DNA of 64,000 nt from NCBI RefSeq assembly GCF_003966125.1, contig NZ_RXMA01000011.1:62001-126000 (forward strand), read 5' to 3'. Under the pieces are notes generated by a model that saw only the letters and a list, made by a program, of their open reading frames with translations, was not told the origin of the DNA and made no database searches. Below, in pieces: positions 21,877 through 30,276 of the stretch. Each line of letters opens with the position of its first letter. Position 1 is the stretch's first letter. A program made the position numbers and the translations under genes. The stretch comes from Azospirillum griseum (lineage in GTDB: Bacteria > Pseudomonadota > Alphaproteobacteria > Azospirillales > Azospirillaceae).

Positions 21877-22842
21877 ATGAGCATCCAACTTTCCATCAAA
21901 ACCCGTCGGCGCAAGACCCGTCTGGCCGCTACCGCCATCACAACCGCACTGGTCATCGGCGCGGCGGTCGGCGGGTGGGCGTCCGGTGCGGCGGCGACGG
22001 AAAACGGCGCGCCGACCACACCGTTCGGCGTGTTTGATTTTGGGGCCGGCATGTTGCCGCCGCCCACGCCCTATGGCGCGGTGGGGCTGCGCACCAATTT
22101 CTATTCCGCCACCTCGGTCAAGGACGGGTGGGGCAACACCGCCAATTCCGATTTCAACCTGCATGTGCTGTCCGTCGGCGCGGCCTACATCAAAATGACC
22201 GACGTGGAGGTTCTGGGGGCCAAATACGGCTTCGGCGGCGTCGTGCCGTTTCTGGACATGGGCGGTCATTTGACCATCCGGACCCCGGTCGGCCCGCTCA
22301 ATCTGCAAAGCCAGGTGTTCAAGCTGGGCGACATCCAGGTCTATCCGGTGATGCTGCAATGGCAGGCCAAGAACCTGTTCATCAACGCCGCCGCCCAAAT
22401 TCAGGCCCCGACCGGCAGCTACAACGTGAACCGGCTGTTCAACCCCGGTGCCAACCATTGGGCCTTCGCCCCGGTGGTCGGCGTCACCTATCTGACCGAA
22501 GGCGGGTTCGAGCTGTCCTCGAATGTCGAGTTGAACATCAACACCGTCAACCCGAAGACCAAGTACCGCAGCGGCATCGAGTTCAAGCACGAGTTCGCCG
22601 TCGGCCAGCATGTCGGCCCGGTCACGGCGGGGCTGGGCGGATACTGGTACCAGCAGATCACCGACGACACCGGACCGGGTTCGGGCACCGGCAACCGGGC
22701 GCGGGTCTTCGCCGTCGGGCCTGCCCTCAGCTATTTCGAACCGGGCATGCCGCTGGTCACGGTCCACAGCTACAAGGAGTTCGGGGCGCGGAACCGGTCC
22801 CAGGGCATCGCCACCGCGCTCCGCGTCGCCTACTCGTTCTAA
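21877..22842 (+). CDS. Outer-membrane transporter-like beta-barrel protein (SphA / phenol MetA-type)
   Basis: 321 aa. A basic N-terminus and hydrophobic signal (ATAITTALVIGAAVGGWASGAAA) are followed by a beta-rich chain ending in the C-terminal aromatic residue typical of outer-membrane proteins (RVAYSF). The pattern FDFGAGMLPPPTPYGAVGLRT and repeated short strands resemble the MetA-pathway-of-phenol-degradation family, thought to be channels for small organic substrates. ATG 21877 is chosen because the signal follows it directly. An MFS gene follows after 12 bases, suggesting one transport operon for the same substrate. Confidence 0.72.
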   Translation: MSIQLSIKTRRRKTRLAATAITTALVIGAAVGGWASGAAATENGAPTTPFGVFDFGAGMLPPPTPYGAVGLRTNFYSATSVKDGWGNTANSDFNLHVLSVGAAYIKMTDVEVLGAKYGFGGVVPFLDMGGHLTIRTPVGPLNLQSQVFKLGDIQVYPVMLQWQAKNLFINAAAQIQAPTGSYNVNRLFNPGANHWAFAPVVGVTYLTEGGFELSSNVELNINTVNPKTKYRSGIEFKHEFAVGQHVGPVTAGLGGYWYQQITDDTGPGSGTGNRARVFAVGPALSYFEPGMPLVTVHSYKEFGARNRSQGIATALRVAYSF

Positions 22843-22854
22843 GGGAGGGTGGAC

Positions 22855-24072
22855 ATGACCAACACGGCCTCTCCCCCCGCCCCCCGGCAAGCCACCGGCA
22901 AACAGGGGGCCGTCATTCTGCTGGGCGGCAGCCTGACCATCGTCGGGTCGGTGATGATCGCCCCGGTCCTGCCCAAGATCGGGGCCGAATTCGGGCCGAC
23001 CACCGCGCACGCCGACGCGCTGGTTCCGCTGGTCGCCGCCGGTCCGGCCCTGACCATCGCGCTGTTCGCCCCGATCGCCGGTTGGATGGCCGACCGGTTC
23101 GGGCGCAAGGCGATGCTGATGCTGGCGACGCTGCTGTACGCGCTGCTGGGGGCCGCCCCCAGCCAGCTGAACGAGTTGTCGCACATTCTGGCCACGCGCC
23201 TGCTGTTCGGCTGCGCCGAAGCCATGGTGATGACCTGCTGCACGACCCTGATCGGCGATTACTGGCAGGGGGCGGACCGTTCCCGTTACGTCGGCCGCCA
23301 GGTGGTGACGATCGCGGTGATCGGCTCGATCTTCTTCGTGCTTGGCGGGGCGGTTGGTGAAACCTCGTGGCGCGCGCCGTTCCTGCTCTATCTGCTGCCC
23401 TTGCTGCTGCTGCCGGTGATGGCGGCGACGCTGTGGGAGCCGACGCGCGCCGAACGGCGAAACGGGCCACGGACAACGCTGGACCGGGCGGCCTGGGGGC
23501 GGGTGGCCACCGCCTACACCCTGATTTTCCTCGGGATGCTCGCCAGCTTCATCGTGCCGGTTCAGTCACCGGTCGTCATCGCCGGTCTGGGCGTCACCTC
23601 CAGCACCCTGATCGGCCTGTGCGCCGGTCTGGGTCTGCTGGCGACGCTGGCGGGGGCGATGGCCTGGCCCCTGGTCCGCCGCCGCATCGGCACCGCGTTC
23701 GTCAACGCCCTGCTGCTGGGGTTGTTGGCGGTGGGGCTGTGGCTGATGGCGCGCGCCGACAGCTACAACGCCGTGCTGGTGGCGGTCGCCATCCATGGTT
23801 TCGGCGGCGGCATGCTGGTGCCGAACGCGCTGGCCCCACTGCTGGAAAACCTGCCGGAATCGGCGCGGGCGCGCGGTGTGGGCGGCTTCACCTCCTGCCT
23901 GTATCTGGGCCAGTTCGTCAGCCCGATCGTGATCGCCATCATCGCCGCGACCACGCACAGCATCCCCTCGGCAATCGCTGTGTTCAGCGTCGCCACCCTT
24001 GCCTTGGCCGGAACGTGGTTGCTGGTCGGCGCACGCCGCGCCCGACCGGCTCACGGCGCGGATCCGGCGTAA
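22855..24072 (+). CDS. MFS transporter
   Basis: 405 aa with about twelve hydrophobic segments. The loop 2-3 motif is present as GWMADRFGRKAMLM. The protein ends at a basic cytoplasmic tail. ATG 22855 is preceded by AAGGGAGGG at proper distance. Placed between an outer-membrane channel gene and an amidase gene, it may import the amide or its product; export cannot be excluded. An intrinsic terminator lies downstream at 24114-24154. Confidence 0.85.
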   Translation: MTNTASPPAPRQATGKQGAVILLGGSLTIVGSVMIAPVLPKIGAEFGPTTAHADALVPLVAAGPALTIALFAPIAGWMADRFGRKAMLMLATLLYALLGAAPSQLNELSHILATRLLFGCAEAMVMTCCTTLIGDYWQGADRSRYVGRQVVTIAVIGSIFFVLGGAVGETSWRAPFLLYLLPLLLLPVMAATLWEPTRAERRNGPRTTLDRAAWGRVATAYTLIFLGMLASFIVPVQSPVVIAGLGVTSSTLIGLCAGLGLLATLAGAMAWPLVRRRIGTAFVNALLLGLLAVGLWLMARADSYNAVLVAVAIHGFGGGMLVPNALAPLLENLPESARARGVGGFTSCLYLGQFVSPIVIAIIAATTHSIPSAIAVFSVATLALAGTWLLVGARRARPAHGADPA

Positions 24073-24113
24073 CCCCCCCTCCGCACCCACCGTGTGAGCG
24101 TTTGCACCCACTT

Positions 24114-24154
24114 GCCGCAGGGGCCGGTTGGACCCTCCCCCCTGCGGCCTTTTT
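24114..24154 (+). terminator. Intrinsic terminator or attenuator directly upstream of the amidase gene
   Basis: GCCGCAGGGG (24114-24123) pairs perfectly with CCCCTGCGGC (24139-24148), followed by C and T5 (24150-24154). It ends only 23 bases before the amidase ATG and overlaps the space where the amidase leader would be, so it could be either the end of the MFS transcript or a regulated attenuator. Confidence 0.75.
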
Positions 24155-24177
24155 CCGATGCATCAGGAGACGGAATC

Positions 24178-25620
24178 ATGGATCACAGCACCGTTGCCAC
24201 GGAATGGCGGGACGGCCTTGGTCTGGCGGCGCTGATCCGCCAGGGGACCATCACGCCAGCGGAAGCGCTGGAGGACATCCTCGGGCGGATCGAGCGGGTG
24301 AATCCGGCGCTCAACGCCATGGTTGAGGACCTGCGCGACTCCGCACGGAGCACCGTGCGCGATGGCGCAAATGGCGACGGCCCCTTCCACGGCGTTCCGA
24401 CCGTCATCAAGGACCTGTTCATGCCGGTGCGCGGCGTGCGCATGACCAACGGGTCGCTGACCTGTGCGCGCGGCGTCGGCCCGGTGGACGGCGAGGTGGT
24501 CGCCCGTCTGCGCCGCGCGGGCGTGGTCATCGCCGGAACCACGACCTCGCCGGAGTTCGGCACCTCCTACGCCACCGAGTCCCGGCTGCTCGGAGCCACC
24601 CGCAACCCCTGGTCGCCCAGCCACACGCCGGGCGGATCGAGTGGCGGGGCGGCGGCCCTGGTGGCGGCGCGGGCGGTCCCCTTCGCCCATGGCAACGACG
24701 GCGGCGGATCGCTGCGGGTTCCCGCCTCCTGCTGCGGCGTGTTCGGTCTGAAGCCGACGCGCGGGCGCGTGTCCAACGGGCCGCTGATCGGCGAGGGCTG
24801 GGCCGGAATGGGCATCAACCACGCGATCACCCTGTCGGTGCGCGACAGCGCCGCCCTGCTGGACGCCACCGCCGGGATGGCCCCCGGCGATCCCTATGAC
24901 GCTCCACCCCAGACGGAACCGTTCTTGGCGGCGGTCAACCGCCCGCCGACGGCGCTGCGGATCGGGCTGGTGCGCAACCTCGCCCCCTGGCCAACCGATC
25001 CGGCCTGTCTCGCCGCCGTCGATCACACCGCCGCGCTGTGCGAAAGCCTGGGTCATCACGTCGAAGAAACGACGCTGCCGGTCAACGCGCTGGAGTTCTA
25101 CGACACCGTGTTCACCATCATCGGTGCCCAGACCCGCAGCCTGTTGACGTTCCTGGGGCAGGTCAGCGGCCATCCGGTGAACGAAGAGGATCTGGAGCCG
25201 CGCACCCGCGTTCTGCTCCGCGCGCGCGGCGAGGTGAGCGGCGCGCGCTACGCGGCGGCGGTGGATTGGATCCACGCGCTTGGCCGCCGCATGGCGAATG
25301 TCTTCAGCGGTTGCGACCTGATCCTGACCCCGACCCTGGCCAAGCCGCCGGTCCTGGTCGGCGCGCTGGACATGCACGACGACCAGACCCTGGACGACCT
25401 CATCCACCAGTTCCACAGCGTCTCGCCCTTCACCGCGCTGTTCAACGCCAGCGGCCAACCGGCAATGTCGGTGCCGCTGTTCTGGAGCGACGCGGGCCTG
25501 CCGATCGGCAGCCATTTCGCCGCGCCCTTCGGGGCGGAATCGCGGCTGTTCTCGCTGGCCGGGCAATTGGAAGCGGCCCAGCCCTGGGCCGGGCGCGTGC
25601 CGCCCATCAACGCGCTGTAA
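24178..25620 (+). CDS. Amidase (amidase signature family)
   Basis: 480 aa. The Ser-cisSer-Lys catalytic set is visible: Lys in GVPTVIKDLF, the glycine/serine-rich signature TPGGSSGGAAALVAA, and DGGGSLRVPASCCGVFGLKPT containing the nucleophile serine. AGGAG eight bases before ATG 24178 supports the start. It hydrolyses an amide to acid and ammonia; substrate unknown. The convergent AraC/EutR-type gene and the transport genes upstream suggest a catabolic unit. A periplasmic asparaginase gene lies beyond the regulator. Confidence 0.9.
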   Translation: MDHSTVATEWRDGLGLAALIRQGTITPAEALEDILGRIERVNPALNAMVEDLRDSARSTVRDGANGDGPFHGVPTVIKDLFMPVRGVRMTNGSLTCARGVGPVDGEVVARLRRAGVVIAGTTTSPEFGTSYATESRLLGATRNPWSPSHTPGGSSGGAAALVAARAVPFAHGNDGGGSLRVPASCCGVFGLKPTRGRVSNGPLIGEGWAGMGINHAITLSVRDSAALLDATAGMAPGDPYDAPPQTEPFLAAVNRPPTALRIGLVRNLAPWPTDPACLAAVDHTAALCESLGHHVEETTLPVNALEFYDTVFTIIGAQTRSLLTFLGQVSGHPVNEEDLEPRTRVLLRARGEVSGARYAAAVDWIHALGRRMANVFSGCDLILTPTLAKPPVLVGALDMHDDQTLDDLIHQFHSVSPFTALFNASGQPAMSVPLFWSDAGLPIGSHFAAPFGAESRLFSLAGQLEAAQPWAGRVPPINAL

Positions 25621-25683
25621 GCGGGACGGTGGCAAGACAGGCGCGCTGACAGTCCCGCTGCCCTCCTTCCCCCCCCGGCACGC

Positions 25684-25718
25684 ACGGCGCAGCCCTTCCC
25701 CGCGAAGGGGCTGCGCCG
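25684..25718. repeat. Long GC hairpin between convergent amidase and AraC genes
   Basis: ACGGCGCAGCCC (25684-25695) pairs with GGGCTGCGCCGT (25707-25718); only a short loop and a single-base bulge interrupt. No U tract follows on either strand, so it is called a hairpin rather than an intrinsic terminator, though it may slow convergent transcription. Confidence 0.6.
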
Positions 25719-25755
25719 TGGCGTTTCCGGTGTTCCCTTTTGGTTGTCCTGCGTC

Positions 25756-26832
25756 TCACGCCCGCGCGCGGCGCAGCGTTTCGGACGGCAGTTCTCCGAA
25801 CAGATCGCGGTAGTCACCGGCAAAACGGCTCAGATGCCAGAAGCCCCAATGGGCGGCGACGTCACCGACCGACACCGGGCTGGTCTGCCCAGGATTTTGC
25901 AAGGCCCGCCGGACGCCGTTCAGCCGCATCACCCGCAGGAACTGGGCCGGGCTGCACCCCAGCGTCTGATGGAAACAGTTCTGAAGCTTGCGGCGGCTGA
26001 CACCGAGATGGCGGCAGACGTCGTCGATGGTGGGTTGGCGGTCCATGTTGTCCATCACATAGGCGCGGGCCTTGTCGACAACGCGCTTGTGCGGTGGACA
26101 GGCGCGCAGATCATCGCCCTCACCGGTGGACAGGGCTTCCAGCAGCAGGTCGGCCACCAGGCTTTCCAGCGCAACCCGGCTGGCGTGATGCTCCAGCGTC
26201 TGCGCCAATTCGGGCAGGTTGCCGAAAATATCCTCAAAGCTTTGAAACAGGCGCTGGTTGGTCGATGGCAATCCATGCAGCCGGTTGGGGGTGGTTCGGA
26301 TCCGGCGGGCGGCGAGCGCGCAGCCGGACGCGTCGGCCATGTCGCTCAACCATCCGCGATCCACCGCGACACAGACCAGATCAAGCTGTTCGGGCGTGCG
26401 CAACTCCGGCAAATTGCCCGCGTTGGCCAGCAGGCCGGAGGGAAAGGACAGCGTCCGCCCGGCCAGACGCCCGTCCCCGCTGGCCCCCATCGGCAAACTG
26501 AACACCAGGGAGCCGGGCCAGGCAGTCCCTTGCTTGCTCAAGGACCGATTGGTCTGGTCGCGCAGGATCTGCATCCGGTCGAGCTGGACGGCGGCGAGCG
26601 CCCCGTTGAAGCGTCCGGGCGACCATTGGGCAAAGGTCAGATCCCAGCCCTTGGCAAGGCTCGCGTGCTGGCTGGCGTCCACCGAGCGGGCGGTGAAGAC
26701 CCGCGCGCGATGGCCTGTCCTGTCCTGTGCGCCTGTGTCCAACAAAGGGCAACCTCCGCCGGGCAGAAGATGGTGAGGAGAGGGACGGAACGCCGACCCG
26801 TCCCCTTGCACCAATGACACCGCAAACGCCAT
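25756..26832 (-). CDS. AraC-family transcriptional regulator (EutR-like)
   Basis: 358 aa. The N-terminal part (GWDLTFAQWSPGRFNGAL, then LDRMQILRDQTNRSL) is the ligand-binding-like domain of the EutR subgroup. The C-terminal 110 residues hold two helix-turn-helix units: PTIDDVCRHLGVSRRKLQNC and VGDVAAHWGFWHLSRFAGDY. ATG 26832 is chosen; a TTG at 26886 is in frame but less likely, and neither has a strong ribosome site. It converges with the amidase gene and diverges from asparaginase, so it could control both. Confidence 0.85.
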   Translation of the reverse strand: MAFAVSLVQGDGSAFRPSPHHLLPGGGCPLLDTGAQDRTGHRARVFTARSVDASQHASLAKGWDLTFAQWSPGRFNGALAAVQLDRMQILRDQTNRSLSKQGTAWPGSLVFSLPMGASGDGRLAGRTLSFPSGLLANAGNLPELRTPEQLDLVCVAVDRGWLSDMADASGCALAARRIRTTPNRLHGLPSTNQRLFQSFEDIFGNLPELAQTLEHHASRVALESLVADLLLEALSTGEGDDLRACPPHKRVVDKARAYVMDNMDRQPTIDDVCRHLGVSRRKLQNCFHQTLGCSPAQFLRVMRLNGVRRALQNPGQTSPVSVGDVAAHWGFWHLSRFAGDYRDLFGELPSETLRRARA

Positions 26833-27120
26833 GCCAGAGGATCGGGCGCACCCGGCGTGGCGTTCGTCGCCGATGGCTTGACCCAAGCATTTTAGCGCGA
26901 CAACTGATTGTTATGCAATTGGACTGTTTTGTCATGATCCCGTTTCATCGGACGGGCCGCGTCGGCGTTTTTCGCAGGGCTGCCTTACACCCGGCGCTCG
27001 CCCCATTGACGCACCATTCACCGGCGCGCCCATCGCCATTCACCCGGAAAACGGACTGTTCCCCTCGCCAACAATAACGAGCGGCGCACCAACCGCGCCG
27101 CAGGGCATGGAGATCACCAC
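26833..27120. other. Divergent regulatory gap between the AraC gene and asparaginase gene
   Basis: 288 bases with locally lower GC content around 26880-26945 (stretches such as TTGTTATGCAATTGGAC). It should hold the promoters of both flanking genes. No clear palindrome or consensus promoter was identified. Confidence 0.4.
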
Positions 27121-28191
27121 GTGTCGATGACCACATTCGCCAGCGCGCTCGCCGTCTGCACCGCGCTTCTGACCAGCGCCGCCGCCTTTGCCCAAGACAA
27201 GCTGCCCAACGTCACCATCCTCGCCACCGGCGGGACCATCGCCGGGACGGGGGCGACCAGCACGACCACCGTCGGCTACACCGCCGCCAAGGTCGGCGTG
27301 GAACGCCTGATCGAAGCGGTGCCGGAACTGAAGAAGGTCGCCAACGTCAAGGGCGAGCAGGTCTTCCAGATCGCCAGCGAAAACATGACCAACGAGCATT
27401 GGCTGACGCTGGCCAAGCGCGTGAACACGCTGCTGGCCCAGCCGGACGTCGATGGCATCGTCATCACCCACGGCACCGACACCATCGAAGAGACCGCCTA
27501 TTTCCTGAACCTGACGGTCAAGAGCACCAAGCCGGTGGTGATCGTCGGCGCGATGCGCCCGTCGACCGCCATCAGCGCCGACGGCCCGATCAACCTCTAC
27601 AACGCCGTCACCCTGGCGGGCAGCAAGGACGCCGTCGGCAAGGGCGTGCTGGTGTCGTTGAACGACCAGATCAACGCCGGTCGCGACGTGACCAAGGCCA
27701 ACACCTCGACCGCCGACACCTTCCGCACGCCGGAACTCGGCTTCCTCGGCTACATGCAGGACAACAAGCCGCATTTCTACCGGCAGGTCATCCGCAAGCA
27801 CACCGCCGAGACGGAGTTCGACATCAGCAAGCTCGACAGCCTGCCGCAGGTTGACATCGTCTATGGCTACGCCAACAACAACCGCATCGCGCTCGACGCC
27901 TTCGTGAAGGCCGGGGCCAAGGGCATCATCCACGCCGGTGTCGGCGACGGCAGCCTGTCCAACGCGATGAAGCCCGGTCTGGTCGAGGCCCGCAAGGCCG
28001 GTGTCCTGATCGTCCGCTCGTCCCGCGTCGGCAACGGCATCGTCGCCCGCAACGGCGAAGCCAACGACGACGAGCTGGATTTCGTGGTCAGCGACACCCT
28101 AAACCCGCAAAAGGCCCGCATCCTCCTGATGCTCGCCCTGACCAAGACCACCGACAGCAAGGCGATCCAGAAACTGTTCTACACCTATTGA
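27121..28191 (+). CDS. ansB: Type II (periplasmic) L-asparaginase
   Basis: 356 aa. Sec signal peptide ending AAFAQ, then the two catalytic threonine motifs: LATGGTIAGTG (nucleophile T39) and ITHGTDTIEET (T119-D120). GGAG 8 bases before GTG 27121 supports that start; ATG 27127 is the alternative. It converts L-asparagine to aspartate and ammonia in the periplasm and may also act on glutamine. With the amidase and transport genes on its left it fits a nitrogen-scavenging locus. A strong terminator follows. Confidence 0.94.
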   Translation: MSMTTFASALAVCTALLTSAAAFAQDKLPNVTILATGGTIAGTGATSTTTVGYTAAKVGVERLIEAVPELKKVANVKGEQVFQIASENMTNEHWLTLAKRVNTLLAQPDVDGIVITHGTDTIEETAYFLNLTVKSTKPVVIVGAMRPSTAISADGPINLYNAVTLAGSKDAVGKGVLVSLNDQINAGRDVTKANTSTADTFRTPELGFLGYMQDNKPHFYRQVIRKHTAETEFDISKLDSLPQVDIVYGYANNNRIALDAFVKAGAKGIIHAGVGDGSLSNAMKPGLVEARKAGVLIVRSSRVGNGIVARNGEANDDELDFVVSDTLNPQKARILLMLALTKTTDSKAIQKLFYTY

Positions 28192-28227
28192 TCGGTTTGC
28201 TGACGGATCGGTTGATCCTTGAATAAT

Positions 28228-28274
28228 ACCGGGCGGGCGCGGTGGGAAACCACTCACCCGCCCGGTGCCGTTTT
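28228..28274 (+). terminator. Intrinsic terminator of asparaginase gene
   Basis: ACCGGGCGGG (28228-28237) pairs with CCCGCCCGGT (28257-28266), with GGTGG/CCAC pairing inside around a GAAA loop. TTTT follows at 28271-28274. Confidence 0.85.
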
Positions 28275-28292
28275 GGAATGTCTGGGTGGGGA

Positions 28293-28488
28293 TTTGACAC
28301 CGATGAACACAGATGGACACAGATTTTTAAGATGAACTGGAATGCTGTATTTATCTTGAAATATTCAAATTTGGTCGCAGTGTAGTGTTTTAATTTTAAA
28401 AATTGTCGCAATGATACCACTCGAATCGCAACCGAGATTCGACATTCATCCTATTTATCTGTGTCCATCTGTGTTCATCGGTGTCAAA
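28293..28488. repeat. Non-coding element with perfect 32-bp inverted terminal repeats
   Basis: Arms at 28293-28324 and 28457-28488 are perfect reverse complements of 32 bp. Each contains a 10-bp near-tandem unit (GATGAACACA, GATGGACACA). The 132-base interior is very AT-rich compared with its surroundings (for example TTTTAATTTTAAAAATT) and has no supported gene. No obvious target-site duplication was found at its ends. It looks like a small intergenic repeat or miniature mobile element. Confidence 0.8.
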
Positions 28489-28538
28489 AAACAAAACGCC
28501 CGCCCTCCCCGCCATATCGGCACGGAAGAGCGGGCGTT
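28484..28538 (-). terminator. Intrinsic terminator of lpd
   Basis: GCGGGCGTT (28530-28538) and AACGCCCGC (28495-28503) form a 9-bp stem; the leftward transcript continues with TTGTTTTTTG. The distal U tract overlaps the right arm of the neighbouring inverted-repeat element. Confidence 0.7.
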
Positions 28539-28569
28539 GTTCACCTCAGCCCTCTGACCGGATGCCCGA

Positions 28570-29970
28570 TCAGATGTGCAGCGGGCGACCGTCCACCGCC
28601 AGCGCCGCTTCCTTCACCGCTTCCGACAGGGTCGGGTGGGCGTGGCAGGTGCGGGCGATGTCTTCGGACGACGCGCTGAACTCCATGGCCAGCACCAACT
28701 CGCCGATCATCTCCGACACATTCGGCCCCAGCAGATGGACGCCCAGCACCGTGTCGGTGGTGGCGTCGGCCAGGATCTTCACGAAACCGTCGGTATTGCC
28801 ACCGGCGCGCGCGCGGCCGTTGGCGGTGAAGGGGAACTTGCCGGTGCGGTAGGCGATGCCCGCCGCCTTCAGCTCCTCTTCCGTCTTGCCGACGGCGGCG
28901 ACTTCCGGCCAGGTGTAGACGACGCCGGGGACGAGGTCGTGGTTGACGTGGCTCTTCTGCCCGGCCAACTGCTCGGCCAGCGCGACGCCTTCCTCTTCGG
29001 CCTTGTGGGCCAGCATCGGGCCTTCCACCACGTCGCCGATGGCGTAGATGCCCGGCACGTTGGTTTCAAAATGCTTGCCGATCTTCACGCGGCCTCGGTT
29101 GTCCAGCTCGACGCCGACCGTGTCCAGGCCCAGGCCCTGGGTGAAGGCGCGGCGGCCGATGGCGACCAGCACGACGTCGGCCTCGATGGTTTCCGCCGCA
29201 CCGCCCGCCGCCGGTTCGACCGTCAGCGCGACACCGGCGTCGCCGACCGTGGCCCCCGTGACCTTGGCCCCGAGCTTGAAGGTCATGCCCTGCTTGGCGA
29301 AGATGCGTTGCGACTGCTTGGAGATCTCGCCGTCCATCGTCGGCAGGATGCGGTCGAGATACTCGATCACCGTGACCTGAGCGCCCAGACGGCCCCAGAC
29401 CGACCCCAGCTCCAGCCCGATCACGCCGCCGCCGATGACGACCAGACGCTTGGGCACCTCCGGCAGCTCCAGCGCGCCGGTGGAGGAAACGATCTTTTTC
29501 TCGTCGATGGTGATGCCGGGCAGCGGGGTGACTTCCGACCCGGTGGCGATGACGATGGCCTTGGACGCGGTGACGGTGCCGACACCCTCGACCTCGACCG
29601 TCGTGCCGGAGGTGATGGTCCCGGCCCCCTTCAGCCACGTCACCTTGTTCTTTTTGAACAGGAACTCGATGCCGCCGGTGTTGTCCTTAACCACCTTGTC
29701 CTTGTGCGCCAGCATGCCGGGCAGGTCGAGTTCGACGCCGCCGACCTTGATGCCGAACTTGGCCAGCCCGTGGGCCGCTTCCTCGAACTTCTCCGACGCC
29801 GCCAGCAGCGCCTTGGAGGGGATGCAGCCGACGTTCAGGCAGGTGCCGCCCAGCGCGGGCCGCTTTTCCACGCAGGCGACCTTGAACCCAAGTTGGGCCG
29901 CGCGGATCGCGCAGACATACCCGCCGGGACCGCCGCCGACGACGACGACATCAAAAGTGCTTTCAGCCAT
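28570..29970 (-). CDS. lpdA: Dihydrolipoyl dehydrogenase (E3)
   Basis: 466 aa. FAD motif VVVGGGPGGYVCAIRAA, redox disulfide C44/C49 (GGTCLNVGCIPSKA), NAD motif VVIGGGVIGLELGSVWGRLG and the C-terminal active-site HAHPTLSEAVKEA. It reoxidises lipoyl groups of 2-oxo-acid dehydrogenase complexes or the glycine cleavage system. ATG 29970 is preceded by GGAAGG. Partner E1/E2 genes are not in the window. Confidence 0.96.
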   Translation of the reverse strand: MAESTFDVVVVGGGPGGYVCAIRAAQLGFKVACVEKRPALGGTCLNVGCIPSKALLAASEKFEEAAHGLAKFGIKVGGVELDLPGMLAHKDKVVKDNTGGIEFLFKKNKVTWLKGAGTITSGTTVEVEGVGTVTASKAIVIATGSEVTPLPGITIDEKKIVSSTGALELPEVPKRLVVIGGGVIGLELGSVWGRLGAQVTVIEYLDRILPTMDGEISKQSQRIFAKQGMTFKLGAKVTGATVGDAGVALTVEPAAGGAAETIEADVVLVAIGRRAFTQGLGLDTVGVELDNRGRVKIGKHFETNVPGIYAIGDVVEGPMLAHKAEEEGVALAEQLAGQKSHVNHDLVPGVVYTWPEVAAVGKTEEELKAAGIAYRTGKFPFTANGRARAGGNTDGFVKILADATTDTVLGVHLLGPNVSEMIGELVLAMEFSASSEDIARTCHAHPTLSEAVKEAALAVDGRPLHI

Positions 29971-30276
29971 GAGAGGCTTCCTTCCGCCAGTCTTGCTCGT
30001 TGCCAAAAGCCGTCCCATCCAGCGGGGAGGGCCGCGCGGCGATATATGCCCGCACCGCACGCGACTGGCAACGGGACACTTCGTCCCGGCACCGTCCCGC
30101 CCGCCGCATGGCCCCCGACCTTCGGCCTAGGCGGAAGGCGTGATGCTTGCGCCACTTGCGGTTTCCACAACCGGAGTTATTGTATTCTTTCTGTAACTTG
30201 ACCCTGGTCAGCCCCTGTGCAAACACGGCACCATAGGCCGATGACGGTCGCTGATCGGGGGTTCAAGGCGCAAGCC
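29971..30276. other. Divergent intergenic region between lpd and the CYTH-CHAD gene
   Basis: 306 bases, no gene. An AT-rich patch near 30175-30200 is the likeliest promoter site, reading TACAAT leftward, but no good -35 accompanies it. Confidence 0.4.

Larger units (their letters stand above)
28192..28569. other. Gap holding two terminators and an inverted-repeat element
   Basis: No gene. From left to right: the asparaginase terminator (28228-28274), an AT-rich element with 32-bp inverted ends (28293-28488), and the leftward lpd terminator (28484-28538). Confidence 0.8.

Noticed and set aside
25684-25718. Terminator for the amidase or AraC gene
   Set aside because: A good hairpin but no U tract on either side, so it is listed only as a hairpin.
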